Shown here: positions 1-11,895 of the stretch, piece by piece | How positions within the stretch are numbered: the stretch's first letter is position 1 | How the letters are laid out: each line of letters opens with the position of its first letter | NCBI GenBank assembly: GCA_950106755.1 | Contig: OX467083.1 | Location: 3,261,501 to 3,325,500, forward strand | Length of the DNA: 64,000 nucleotides | Reading direction: 5' to 3' | Source: Climacium dendroides | Lineage: Eukaryota; Streptophyta; Bryopsida; Hypnales; Climaciaceae | Notes under the pieces: generated by a model | Told to the model about the DNA's origin: nothing | Database searches by the model: none | The model's input: the letters and a program-made list of their open reading frames with translations, nothing else | Made by a program: the position numbers and the translations under genes

Positions 1-2837
1 TTCTAGTTCATGCATAATTGAAAACGCCTCATGTCAAGGCAATGTATGGTTGAATATATGCAATGGCCTTTTGTTTTTCACAAATTTTTTCCATCCATGG
101 AGAAATGGATGATATGAATCTACTCAATAAATCAACTATCTTTTGTTGTCAATTGTTGTCTATATGGGCCTTTGGAATCATGCTCCGATATTGAAGTTTG
201 ATGCTTTAAAATCTCCTTTCTAGTACTATTGTAGAGAATGCACATAGGTGAATTGAAAGAAAATTGAAATAAATAATGGGATTCATTCTTAAAAAAATTT
301 AGAAATGTAGTGTGAATGAAGTGTTTGTTAGAGATAATTCAATTATCCATACCACATAGACCTACAAAAGCAAACTCTATTGTTGTTGCTCTACAAATAC
401 GCAAATCCCAAACTAAATAATGTTATACTAATCCTTGTACCTATGAGAAAATCACCAAATCCAATATCTCAAACCTAAGGTGTACATATCCAAAATTGTC
501 TCCAACCCAATTGTAATCCCTATTGTTGGATCCAATCGTGCCCTCTTACACTCTAATGAAGTAGAACATGCACAAGATTGAAATTGGGATTGAAAAGGTT
601 GGAATTGGATTGAAAAGCCACGTTTATATAACTATGTAGTTTAAACACATGACAAAAGGTTCATTCATTATTCTACAATTTGAAGGGACATTTTGGAATT
701 ACCCACTAAAAGAAAAACATGTTCGACACAACTAGCTATTATGCAACTACAGTAGTATACTCTCTTTCCTATACAATTATCTTGCGACTATAATCCTCTC
801 TTTTAGCACCAAATCTAATGTAATTGTTTTATGTTGCTATTTTACAACATTGATACATTGTTTTAGTTGCAAAGCAATCAATCTATAGTTGCAAAAATTG
901 ACTTAGGAAACAACTAGGAAAAGATTGCAACTATAAAATGACCATAGTTATTTCTTGGTCGCTTTCTAGTTGTACACTAGTTGTTTCTTAGTTGTTTCCT
1001 ACAATACTAGAAAATTGAGTTGTTTTGTTGGTTTGGTTGCATAGATTTGATTTAGTTGTTTATTGATTTGGATAAAAATCAATAGAAAAATAAGCCAAAT
1101 GAATATGACTAAATCAACCAAAAAAACAATTTTGTAATAGTGAAGCTAGTCCTTTTCTAGTTGCTCTTTAGTCATACACTAGTTGTTTTTTAATTAGTTT
1201 CTAGTTGTTTTCAAAGTTCATTATCATTTGTCTTATATCAATTGTCCCATATCAGTTGCAAAGAGTACTAGTAGGTTGAACATGTAAGACTTGTAAGTTG
1301 TTGAAATCCTATGCAATGAATTTTGTTGATAGAATTTTAAGACTTTTATAATTTCTATGTTTATTCACTTTTTTTTAAATACATAAGCTTTCTTTCTTTT
1401 TCCTTGAACAAGTATGAAAAAATTGCAATGATTTGTAGATTTCTATAAAGTATAGATTTATACAATTTGTAGATTCCTACAATCTATAGAAATAAAAAAT
1501 TATTTAAAATCCGAGAAATTCTAAAATCTATGAAATTGTAAGGTATCCTAAACCAATGAAATCTATTAATACTAGTATTTGAATTTTTGAAATCTGGGAA
1601 GAAAGTAGATTTGAAATTTTGAAATCTAGAAGAAGGAAGATTTGAAATTCAAAAATCTAGAAAAGGGTAGTTCTAAAATTTTAAAATTTATAGAAAAGGT
1701 AGATATAAAAATTTAAAATCTACAAATCATTGAGATTAATGTTTTAAAATCTACCAATTTACAAGTTGCAAACAAGTTATAAATGAGTCACATGCAAGGC
1801 ATGACTTTTGCAATTGCTGCACTTTTTTTCTAGATTTTTAGGGTGTCCACTATGATTACAGGTCTCCAAATTATCACTAGTTACAAACCAATCACAAGTG
1901 TCCTATGCAATTAGTTTTTCAGTTGTATAGTGTAGTTGCAAAACCCCTCATTTTCTTTTAGTGACCATGCAATCATGTACTAGGGGATTCAAAGAACCAC
2001 ATTAGGATCCAAATGGATGAAAATAGTCCCTTTTAGAGACAACAATAAGAAACTATATATTTTTGCTTTGACGTCCTCTAATATATCTTTTTTTAATTGA
2101 AAAATGAATTGATTAAAATATTTGTGAAAGAACCTCTAATTTGTTGTTCTATTGCCCAAAAAATTTGTGAATTCAATCAAGCTATTAAATATGTTCAATA
2201 CCTAAAGGGATGACAAATCAATCATCCTACCTTACATATCTCTAGCCTCAAACTTGATCATTTATTCAACCCATATTAGAGTCAATAAAGTAAGTACACC
2301 GAAAATCAACAAAATAAGCAATTCAACATGGTTTCCATTATTATATTGAATTTCTTTTTGTGGTCTCTTGTTGATAGTCAAAAGGAAATTTTTAGATTCT
2401 TTTAGAATGCATTTTAGAACATGGTATGAATAAACTATGAATTTTCAAAGTGCTGAAAATAAGTGTTTCTTAAATTGACCCTAGCTTCATAAATAGTGAA
2501 AGTACGTTTTAGACAAGAATCTGTAGGGGTCGGTTTTAGAAAGGTGTCGCAGTAGGTGTAGTTTACCCGCAAATGCCACAATTCCAACGCCACAGGGGTG
2601 GCACACAAACCCACATCAGGCATGCAATGGGGGCACTGAAGCAGTAGACAAAATGTTTATTCAAATGATAATTAAATCGAGCGACTTTGTCAAGTGTTGT
2701 GAGGAGAATTAAGCACAATTAAGGTCTGCATGAGGATCACAAACACAAAGCTCCCATTCTGGTTCCCAGCTTGTGGGGATAAGATAAGCACTCTTGAAAT
2801 ATTAGGAAAAAATTGCTCAAAGAACGAGAGCTACGCT
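1..2837. other. AT-rich intergenic DNA, no gene seen
   Basis: No reading frame here has coding character. The sequence is AT-rich with many short runs. Between about 840 and 1230 the words TAGTTGC, TAGTTGT and TTGTTTC recur many times. From about 1560 to 1760 there are degenerate repeats of about 35 bases built on GAAATCTAGAA-like words. Both look like decayed simple repeats. Confidence 0.6.
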
Positions 2838-3337
2838 CCATATGAGTTAAACATTATGGTAGAACCACCCATAGTCAACTGCTTAAGTGATTTTGCACAT
2901 ATTCTAGAGCAGTAGAAGGCAATGTAAATTTTTTGCTATGCAGGAACTCAAGATAGAAATCACCATATGAGTTAAACATTATGGTAGAACCACCCATAGT
3001 CAACTGCTTAAGTGATTTTGCACATATTCTAGAGCAGTAGAAGGCAATGTAAATTTTTTGCTATGCAGGAACTCAAGATAGAAATCACCATATGAGTTAA
3101 ACATTATGGTAGAACCACCCATAGTCAACTGCTTAAGCGATTTTGCACATATTCTAGAGCAGTAGAAGGCAATGTAAATTTTTTGCCATGCAGGAACTCA
3201 AGATAGAAATCACCATATGAGTTAAACATTATGGTAGAACCACCCATAGTCAACTGCTTAAGCAATTTTGCACATATTCTAGAGCAGTAGAAGGCAATGT
3301 AAATTTTTTGCCATGCAGGAACTCAAGATAGAAATCA
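2838..3337. repeat. Four tandem copies of a 125-bp unit
   Basis: The word CCATATGAGTTAAACATTAT starts at 2838, 2963, 3088 and 3213, giving an exact 125-base period over four units. The units differ only at a few bases, for example AAGTGATT, AAGCGATT and AAGCAATT, and TTGCTATG versus TTGCCATG. The last two units share the changed forms, so the array grew stepwise and recently. Each unit holds about 19 bases of flank plus the first 100 or so bases of the inverted-repeat element described next. Confidence 0.95.
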
Positions 3338-3663
3338 CGTGGATTGCAAATTTATTGGTAATTTTATGTCTTGAATTGTAATTGTTATGAATTTTGGAAG
3401 GCTTGAGTTGGTTTGAATCCATACCCAATGCATAGAGTCTGCCAATTTCGATCATTCAAAAATTGCTTTCCCGCTCACTACTTCCTACTTTCTTGCCTCA
3501 CTACATTGGAAAATGTGTCACGACCTTACTAGTCCCCCTTGAAAAGGAGAAAAAAACAACATTTCAAGCTTTGGTTGAAAATCTGTTTCAGCCTTGGTTG
3601 GAAATAGCTGCACCCTACATGTTGGATATGGATCTCCCTGGTTGGGAATGGGCAGTTCTACCA
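2857..3663. mobile_element. GGTAGAAC-family MITE, copy 1 (expanded)
   Basis: The left end TGGTAGAACCACCCAT (2857-2872) matches the reverse complement of the right end (3648-3663) at 14 of 16 bases. Without the three extra 125-base units the element is about 432 bp. Related copies lie at 6495-6685 (inverted, truncated), 21110-21503 and 38208-38592 (inverted). There is no coding capacity, so it is a non-autonomous element. The flanks AAACATTAT and AAACATGTC agree at six of nine bases, which could be an eroded 9-bp target duplication, but this is weak. Confidence 0.8.
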
Positions 3664-3684
3664 AACATGTCCAATGATCAAATT

Positions 3685-4236
3685 GACATTCAGACCTTTT
3701 CAATATGGATTCTAAACCAGCATTGCAGAACATTCTGCACACTTGTCGCAGTATCCTTGACATGAAAAACACTTACTGTAAAGTAAGTCATGTTTCAGGG
3801 TTCATGACCCCAGGCAGTCTTGTTAAAAAAGCATCAGGGAAATATTTTGTTTCCTGCACTCTTCAAGCTCCAATGCTTGACTACACAAATAATTGAAAAC
3901 TATCCATTTATGTGCACAAAATTCAAGAGGAAAAAGGTTCAAGGATAATCCCTCAGAGTAGACTGAGCTGATAAAATGCATTGGCCGTTCTTTATATACA
4001 ATGACAAGTACAATAAACTATCGCACTATCATAGCTGCAGTTCAATAATCGAAATTGTCAGTAAGCTTTAACACTTCAGACCTCTTTAATATGGCCTTCT
4101 CTACACCGAAGCTCTGCAATATCCTGCACACTAGACGACTACGGGTATGTTGGAAGTTATTGAGCTCCAATGTTTTGACAAGGCACATCACTGTGCAGTA
4201 CATTCCAGTGCAAAATTTCAAGAGGAAATCAAGGTC
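3685..4236. repeat. Local duplication of the 3' flank of the plastid-protein gene
   Basis: Sequence from about 3685 to 3935 resembles 4073 to 4232. Shared landmarks in the same order are CATTCAGACC/ACTTCAGACC, CAATATGG/TAATATGG, CTGCACAC, AGCTCCAATG and TTCAAGAGGAAA. The second block directly abuts the stop codon of the minus-strand gene at 4237, so the repeated piece is its 3' untranslated or downstream region. The MITE copy ending at 3663 lies next to the outer block. Confidence 0.6.
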
Positions 4237-5903
4237 TCATGGAAAGAATTCCACATAACCTGTAGCGACAGCAAAGCCCAGGATCAGAATGGGAGGAACC
4301 AAGACCAGGCCTGCAACTGCAGCAAAGAAAGGAGCGTCATTCCTCTCCGACGACTTGTTCAAATAGTTTTGACGCCGGATGTTTCGTTTCTGGGAGATTG
4401 TCAATTCGGGAACAGGAGTTGAAGACTCTTCGGGTCCATTGTTGGCCAGCGAAACCACCACTTCTTCTTCTGATGCCTCTGGGTCCATTTGTCCTGCTAG
4501 CTGGTCTCTAATCGTCCCATCCCCTGCTCAGAACAAAGGATTTCAAGTCATATTAGTTGAACATGAAACACAATTTTTGCAATCAAAGACCTGTATGAAT
4601 TCCATCGGTACAATCTGATGGCTAGTTTGTATACAGAAACCGAAGGAATTAATCCATCATACAATATATATAACAATTCTTCCTCTGGGACCAATGACGT
4701 CAAGACGTCGCAAATGAAGACCAATCAAATCATATCCTTGAAATAAAACACATTCACTAGCAACAAAACTGTGAATCCTTGAAATAAACACATTCATTTC
4801 ATTTTCTCGAATGTTGCTAGATTTACTGGATGCAGATATTCAGTAATTTCTTCTATACATCTGACGCAGCAACCAGAATATTACTCTGAGCAGAATTCAC
4901 AATTAGGGAGTATCGGAGTACGAAACTTGAGCTTTGAGATTGAAGATGGTTTAAGAAACGCAATCTGAATTCTCTACAAAAGCCTGGACCAAGTATTTTG
5001 GGACAAAATTCTGGATCTCGGAATCGAGCAGGTCCAGAACAGAATCGCAAACCCTAATACTAGAGGCTTTCACAGCAGTACTCTAAGAATCTCCACTGTA
5101 ATAGAACCTGAAACTAGATATCCGCTTTCGTACTGACATGATGCATTTGGAAGGTTTATCAAAAGAAACACCATCACAGACACAGTCTCGGGCAAATCGA
5201 ACATGACCCTAATAGGCTCGTAAATAAAAACCAGAATTTGGATTTACTACAAATTCTAAAACTGGATGTAATTATGACAATTTAACATTACAGTCACTAA
5301 TCCTAGAAAAGTCGAAGACATACACGGTAGTACCTGGAGAAGTTGTTGAGTTTTCCGTCATGCGCTCTAACAAGGCAAGATGAGATTGCACTTCAGCTGG
5401 CCCTGCACCCATTTGACCAATCAATCTTTCAGTATCTAATCCCTCTTTGTTACCGAAACGATCAAGCTAATAACACTGATATCAGACAGGCTGCAGAAAG
5501 TCAAACCCGAACAAAGAAACGCAAACAGCTTCCGCAATCGTGACGCTTGTAATGGCATAACCTTCCTCTCGTATATTTCTAACATCGGGGGAAAAATTGA
5601 CCGCGAAAAACACAAATAGACAGGCGCCGTAAGTCGAAGAATTAGCACCCAGGAGGATAACATACCGCGAGATGTGTCTTTGGAAGCATCCACAGACCCT
5701 GACTTAGCAGCCCGAATAGCACACGCTCTCTTCCTCGAACCATTGCTCACGGTGCGCGTTTCCAAACCACAAAGCTTCTTCTGGCTCCCTCCTAATCTTG
5801 AAACAAAGCAAAGCTCACTCCCGGACTTAGAAACAGCAGGAATGGCATTCATAATGGGAGAAGAGACACATATGCTGCTGCTGGTGCTGCACTTCATCGC
5901 CAT
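4237..5903 (-). CDS. Plastid-targeted single-helix membrane protein (3 exons)
   Basis: The exons on the minus strand are 5903-5666, 5444-5334 and 4523-4237. They join in phase to a 211-residue protein, and the introns are GT-AG. The start at 5903 (MAMKC) opens a Ser/Lys/Arg-rich, acid-poor N-terminus like a chloroplast transit peptide. A cleavage-like IRA-A sits near residues 63-66. The middle is acidic and polar. The C-terminus carries a basic stretch, then one hydrophobic helix (about 182-207), and ends in GYVEFFP. An in-frame ATG at 5996 would add 31 residues, but the shorter start gives a better transit peptide. The helix and the SERNDAPFF-type lead-in resemble conserved green-lineage thylakoid proteins, but I cannot name the family. 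The structure is seen; thylakoid location is inference. Confidence 0.78.
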
Positions 5904-6470
5904 GAAGCTCCAATTTTGCAATTGGCCCACAAACCGACTCTCCACCTCTTCAAGTCCTACCAAACTTGGAACAAATGAATTAAAACCCACAAACAAGGCA
6001 GAATCGCGGAATTACAACTCCGAAGGTGGTACACTGGAGCTTCAAATTAAACGATGCGAGAATTGGCTATCTGGGTTTTCGAGCGACAGCTTCAAAACGA
6101 CGAAAGAGAGATGGCTGTGTGGGTTTGTGTAATGGAGCTACAAACGGCCGGTGCGAGGATTGATGATATCAATGGAGTGGTTGAAGGAAAAAATGGATTG
6201 TGAGTACTCTGAATGGAAATTTTAAGTGTACAATATATCGAAGAGGTCGGTGTGCACGGCGGGGTCCCATGCAAAGTTGAAACAAGACATTTGGAGCGAG
6301 GAAAGAAGGACATCCAGGATCTCCGCACTCGCTTGCTCTGCGAGAGGCTGCCATGCAAGGCAGACCAGATGATCGCCATCTCTGCAAATGCGACGACAAA
6401 TGGCAGCGCATTCGCGCAGGAATGTGGCGAAGAGTCGTCAGATGGCGAACTCAGATCGTTCAAATAAGCA
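5904..6470. promoter_or_regulatory. Upstream region of the plastid-protein gene, GC-richer, holding an unassigned ORF
   Basis: This stretch is more GC-rich than its surroundings and should hold the promoter and 5' leader of the minus-strand gene. On the plus strand an ORF runs from ATG 6213 to the stop ending at 6467 (84 residues, charged, Cys-containing). It overlaps the presumed promoter, matches nothing I recognise, and ends just before a MITE. It could be a gene fragment. No convincing TATA box was identified. Confidence 0.35.
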
Positions 6471-6494
6471 ATTTAGCATGGTTCCATTATTATA

Positions 6495-6685
6495 TACTAG
6501 AACTACCCATTTGTGATCAACATTTATGCCCAACATGTAGGGTGCAGCTATTTCTAACCAAGGCTGGAAGAGATTTCTAACCAAAGTTTGGAATGTGTTT
6601 TTCTCTCCGTAGTTTTCAAGGTTGGAACTAATAAGGTCATGGCACATGTCCCGATGTAGTGAGCAAGAAAGTAGGAAGTAGTTCA
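6495..6685 (-). mobile_element. GGTAGAAC-family MITE, copy 3, inverted and truncated
   Basis: The left end ACTAGAACTACCCAT (6496-6510) matches the family terminus at most bases. The interior follows copy 1 in reverse complement through AGAAAGTAGGAAGTAGT near 6683. After that the sequence diverges from the family, so the far terminus is lost. Confidence 0.7.
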
Positions 6686-7675
6686 AAAATTCCCCACCAA
6701 GGACTTGTCCTCTGGTCATGTGTACTTTTCCCCCTATCAATGGAAATTGTGTATGTGTTTCAAGAAATTTTAAAAAATAGGAAGTGGTGACCAAGAACTT
6801 AAGGTAAAATATCCCATTTTAGATCAAATGGGAGCAAGTTCATTGTGGATTGAATTATGCTAGTGGTCAAATATGGCTTTGATGGCATCCTAATAGCTTC
6901 ATCTGGGTCTAAATCTATAAGAATTGGGTTCAAAGTAGGCTTCCCTTTTGGTTTCTAAGGTCGTTTTGATTAAAGCTTACTTTGCTTTGTCTAATATGCA
7001 AAAAAAAATCATTCTTTTTTATCGCACCCCATAAAAAGCTATATTTTGTAGCCTTGCTTGAGTTCAACCTTGAATCCTAGTGATGCTATTTTGTGAGCGT
7101 GTGAGCATGAGCAATGAGTAAGGATTGTATGAGTGTTGAGCTCAAAAATTTGAAAAAAACATTAGAAAACTCAACAATATTTTTAAGAACTAGATTGTAT
7201 CTAAAAAATTGGACAAATTTTATTATTTTTAGTAAATTTTAGTACCTATTACAGTGAACCTATTATTGTGGTTATGTAGAATTTAGATGAAAATTCTAAT
7301 TTTCAATATTGTTTAGAATATTGGAAGTATCCATTACAAAGATGAAGAACTCAATTGATGTGAAAGATGAATGGAGATAGAAATACAATTGTGTAAATTT
7401 TTTTTATTGAATTATAATATTTGTTCAAAAAAGTAATTAATACTTCTAAAGCAAAATGTGTAACTTGAGCCTAAAGTCTTTCAAATTAGGCTAGAAACAT
7501 ATAGTTCACCATTTTTACACTTGACCACATAAAATTGCATTTACTAATTGTATGAAAAATTCATCTCATAACCAATAATGGGGTATAGTTTGCCCTATGG
7601 TAGATCCCAACCAATCAAATTTTATTTTTTTTAATTTTAATTTTAATTTTATTTTTTTCCATGGCTAGGGACTCT
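6686..7675. other. Intergenic, no gene seen
   Basis: AT-rich with no coding-like frame. Words around 7090-7140 (GAGCGTGTGAGCATGAGC) and 8560-8620 (GCTGATAAGCTTATAC, CACATGCTCAC) vaguely resemble the ends of the TAGCAT/GAGCCTAG family, but no full element could be drawn. Confidence 0.5.
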
Positions 7676-8420
7676 TCTTAGTGCCAAGAGATCCCAAGCA
7701 ACATCATAAAAATATCAATCTCAATGAAAAAACTTCATTCCATTTCAAAACAATCTTAAATTCAACAAGTAGCAAATTAGGACGACAAGTGCTCAATCTT
7801 CCTCTCAGCATCGAGAGGTCCCAAGCAACAAGAGGGCAGTGAATTAATGATAAACCAAACAACCATCAAATCCACATAGAAGACTTGAATCCCTTGAGAG
7901 GTCCCATAAGAGGACATTAATCAATTAATCAACAATTTGGTGTAATTAAGCTCATTCCTTTCAACCAAATATTTTTTTTCAAGATCTTAACAAGTATGAT
8001 AACTAGTACATCAAAATAGAGGTGCAAGTACCTCTATTGACTCCAAAAAGACCCATGTTGCTACAAGATGGCCAGTGATTAGCAAAAATAAAATTTGGTG
8101 CAGCTAAGCTCTTTCCACATATAATGAAATTCTATCAATGCTTTTTAAAAAAAAAATCTAAATAAGTCCATTGACTTGTAGATCAAGAGGGAAATGTTGG
8201 TACTCTCCCATTGTTTCAAAGAAGACCTATAATACTACATTAGTTATTAACCAAAATAAAATTAAGTATGACAAAGTTTTTTTTTGTATAGAATCAATCC
8301 TTCTTCACTAAATTGTCTTTTCTAAAATCTAATTAAATCCACCAACCCGCACATCAAGACTGAAAGGTTGGTTATCTCCATCATTCTCGAAAGATCCCAA
8401 GCTATAAGAAAACATTGATC
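7676..8420. repeat. Degenerate tandem array, about 90-175 bp period
   Basis: The motif GAGATCCCAAGC and its variants (GAGGTCCCAAGC, GAGGTCCCATAAG, AAAGACCCATG, AAGACCTATAA, AAAGATCCCAAGC) recurs near 7686, 7811, 7898, 8046, 8218 and 8391. Each is followed by related text (ACAAGA, a CAATTTGGTG/AAATTTGGTG-like word, AAGCTC, AATCTAA). The units are strongly diverged, so the array is old. Confidence 0.55.
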
Positions 8421-9365
8421 AACATCTAATCTCCTATGCTTTTGATTTATTGACAAAATGAATAAGATTAATTTGGTACTTCAATGTATTGTAATTCTCT
8501 AGTATTCTAATATCTTTGGTCATAGGTCCTACTATCCACAATCATAGGTCTTCGCTCAAAAAACTTGTATGCTCAAAGGCTGATAAGCTGATAAGCTTAT
8601 ACTCACATGCTCACACAATAGCAACCCGCCCCGTTGGAGGAATGCATAGACTTTGTTTTATGGCATTTGGATCTACAAAGTTTTTATAGATTACAAAATT
8701 AATTAATTAATTAACTTTTTTTTTGGCAACGACAAATGGCACACTTATCTACTATACTCTGGGGTTAGATTCATTAGACCCCATACAAAATTATTATTTT
8801 TGGTTAAATATCCTTTCATTAATTCGATTCAGAATTTTAGAATTTTATTTTAGAAAATTTGGAATATTTTGTGATCAAAATCCTCACAACTTTACTATTG
8901 CACTTGGGACTTAATCAAATTTTTTATGACCTTTAGCTATAGGGTCCTCCCAACTTAGTAAGTTAGCAAGAGGACTAGTTAAGTTTCAATTTCTTTCAAT
9001 GAACATAGTCTCCTTTCAAAGGGAAAAAAGGACTAAATTTAATGAACTTATATATTCTATGGATTTTTTACATGTTTAAAGCAATCACTTTGGTATATAT
9101 ATAATATATATATATAATTCTTTTAGTATAAAATTATTTTTATTAATATTTTCTATACTATTGAATTATGACACATTTATTTATAGTTTTTGAAATTTTT
9201 ATTATATTCCATATTTAATTATATTTTGAATTATTTTAATGAATTTGATCCAAGCATAGGATAGTTTTGTGTAAAACTTAACCTCCTCGTAGCACCAAAA
9301 TTTCAATCTACATTTGCAAAGCACCTTCTAATCTTGATAAACAAAGCTTGTACTTAATTAAATCA
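8421..9365. other. Intergenic, no gene seen
   Basis: AT-rich, with a TA-rich simple repeat near 9096-9116 and no coding-like frame. Confidence 0.55.
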
Positions 9366-10012
9366 TTAAATCTTAAATGCCCAAGGCACCAAATTTTGGT
9401 GTCAACATACTTTAAAGTTAAATAAAACCTAACCATGCTACTATTTTTAATAGTTTATATTTTTCTAATTCTTTTTGAAGTCTAGTTTTAGCATCAAAAA
9501 TCTGATTTTGAAATGATTGATTATGATTTTTCTATTCAAGATTTTATGCAAGGGTGCCTATTGCAATCTTGACTTTCTATAGTGTTCAGGGCTTTTGGAA
9601 ACGAGCATCAAATACACTAAATCTAGGAAAAAAAATCACATTAGAAATTCATTTTAAAAATTATAAAATAGATTTTGAAGAAAAAATTGATTGAGTTTAT
9701 GCTTATTAGGCGGCCTTTATCCTCATATTTTTTGTGACCAAATTTTTAGATTCAACATGTGAAAAAAGGATTGAAAGACTTCAAATCACTTTCGCAGTTT
9801 TAACACCTTCATGATCTATCATTATAATGTTTCAATCCATAAGTGATATTGTTGTGTTTTCTTTTCCTATGTGATCTCTAACATGTCTAGTTTGAATTTG
9901 TATGGTTACAATTCAAAAAAGTTTGATACAACTAATCAAAATGTTGACTTTTTGTTCAATTTAAAGCAAATTCCTAGAAGCTCAAAAAAGGCCTTGGGCA
10001 TATAGGGGGTAA
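9366..10012 (+). mobile_element. TTAACCC/GGCC-family element, copy a
   Basis: The left side (TTAAATGCCCAAGGC, about 9373-9387) and right side (GCCTTGGGCATATAGGGGG, about 9991-10009) share ATGCCCAAGGC in inverted orientation. The interior recurs at 37810-38194 (same orientation), 44440-44760 (same orientation) and 52515-53136 (inverted). Landmarks are CAAGGGTGCCTATTGCAATC, GAGCATCAAATACACTAAAT and GGATTGAAAGACTTCAAATC. No protein is encoded. Confidence 0.7.
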
Positions 10013-11000
10013 GGATAGGAAGAACCAACTAATGTAAATGACTTGATTCGTTTTCCAAAAATATCAATTTTAAATTTTAAAAATTATGGAATCAAAATTA
10101 TCAAGAAAAATTATTGGAGAATCAATTTCAACCAACAACATTCAAAATAATCAAATTTCATTAATAAAAAAATATTAATAGAATACTATAAATCTGTAAA
10201 GGAATTTGGTGTTTTTAGGCCCAAAATTGCTTTAAAGAACTCAAAACCAAAGCAAGGCCTTTAGTTAATTTGTTAAAGTACACCCTTCTAAAATTTCAAA
10301 ATAAAAAACCTTATCAATTGCAAGATCATGACACTTGGATTTAAAAAATAATAATTCAACTCTTCCATATGGTTAGGTTTCATCTTTCAAACTTTTTATA
10401 CAAAAATATATAGATTCTACAACTTATTACTTTTCATAATATGTTGAAAAATGCTTTAAGAAATTCCAATTAGAGAAAGAAAGAACGCTATACATGAATC
10501 AATGATATCAATAATTAGGAAGAATTACTATTATTTATTATGATTCTTTAAGATTGATTTCATTATCTCGTATTCAAGCATTTAAGAGTTCGTGACATTT
10601 ATGAAAATGAATCTTGAATGTAACTTGTGTAGTAGCAGTGTAGATGGAATTATTTTTAGTAAGTACTACGAGATTCAAAGAAAGACATCAATTCAAGAAT
10701 TTCAATAACTTTCAATAATAAAAAAGAGATGCAATGTATAGGAGATGAAGGGAATAAGGGCCCCAATCCTTGAAGTAATGTTTGGGGAGTTTTTTGAACT
10801 TTATTAGTAATTATCTTGCATTCATTACATTCAACCAACTTTCACGTACATATCCAATTATTGTTGCTATAAACACTATACTTAGAACTTCTCTTTAATT
10901 TTTGATAGATTTTAGTCTTGTAGTTTCAAATTCCAATCTATGTTTTTTTATTTACATTGGTTCACACTATCCTAGCCAAGGATTCTTCCTTATTATTGCC
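10013..11000. other. Intergenic, no gene seen
   Basis: AT-rich, with no coding-like frame and no terminal repeats recognised. Confidence 0.5.
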
Positions 11001-11895
11001 TTATCCCTTGAAGGACCAAGTATACCCTCAAGAGACACTACAAAGTTCAAGTAAGTTCTTATGATCTTAATTTTTGATGTGATTTTTGAAACTTTTTTTA
11101 AAGACAGTAAAACACATTAGCTTTTAGAGAGTATAATTTGTATTTCAATTAGCCCTAAATGGGGGTCAGTAGGCCATACAAAAAAAATCATAATAAAAAG
11201 TCAAAATTAAAATTTTAAAATTTTGTTTCTCATAGAAAATATTCTTGCCTATGTGAAAGATTTGATTCATTATATTTGGATTAGCAATGGGAAAGCTATG
11301 TACAATCTTGTTTTTTGAGCAATCTAAACATTTTTTTAAAAGAATAACTTATAGGATACATTTTTGAATGTGATTTTTACAAATTTTCAAAAAAATTGTT
11401 TGACAAGGATAATTTTTTTGCTAGAATAATCTCACCATTGGAATTATTGTGTTTCAATTCCATTTTAGAGCTATTAAAAATTTAGTTTTCATTCAATCTA
11501 GGTTCTACTTCTACTTAGTATTTTTAAAGAATAAAAATGAAATGAATAAAAATGAAATTTTGAATTTTTTTCTATATTCTCAGCTCAATTCTTCTACACA
11601 ATTTCTTTTAATTCAAAATCTATATTGCAAAAATTCTAAATTAAAAAGATTCAAAGTCAAAAAATCTAGTCAAGGATGGTAAAAAAAATTGGTTTTCTTC
11701 ACTTTAAATGCAAATATCTTGCAATCTACAAAGTTCCTAAAATTTTCTACTGTACATTCTTATACTTGTCTAGTGCCAAATCCTATGGTTAGATATGGGA
11801 AAAAATAATTTAAAAAAAGTTTTGCACCTTGCAATAGAAATGGCAGTTTTGAGTGTTTTTTGACCAAAAAAAGGCCTTGGTCCTTTAAGGGTTAA
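11001..11895 (+). mobile_element. TTAACCC/GGCC-family element, copy e
   Basis: The left end TTATCCCTTGAAGGACCAAG (11001) is the inverted counterpart of the right end GGCCTTGGTCCTTTAAGGG (11873-11891). The interior is homologous, in the same order and orientation, to 59364-60278. Landmarks are CATTAGCTTTTAGAGA, AATGGGGGTC, AAGATTTGATTC, GGAATTATTGTGTTTCAATT and AATGGCAGTTTTGAG. The two copies are strongly diverged and non-coding. Confidence 0.7.

Noticed and set aside
2838..3337. CRISPR-like array
   Set aside because: Units are contiguous with no variable spacers and the genome is a plant nuclear one.
5436..5996. 186-residue minus-strand frame
   Set aside because: It is exon 1 of the plastid protein read through the GT donor at 5665 into the intron. 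The spliced model explains it better.
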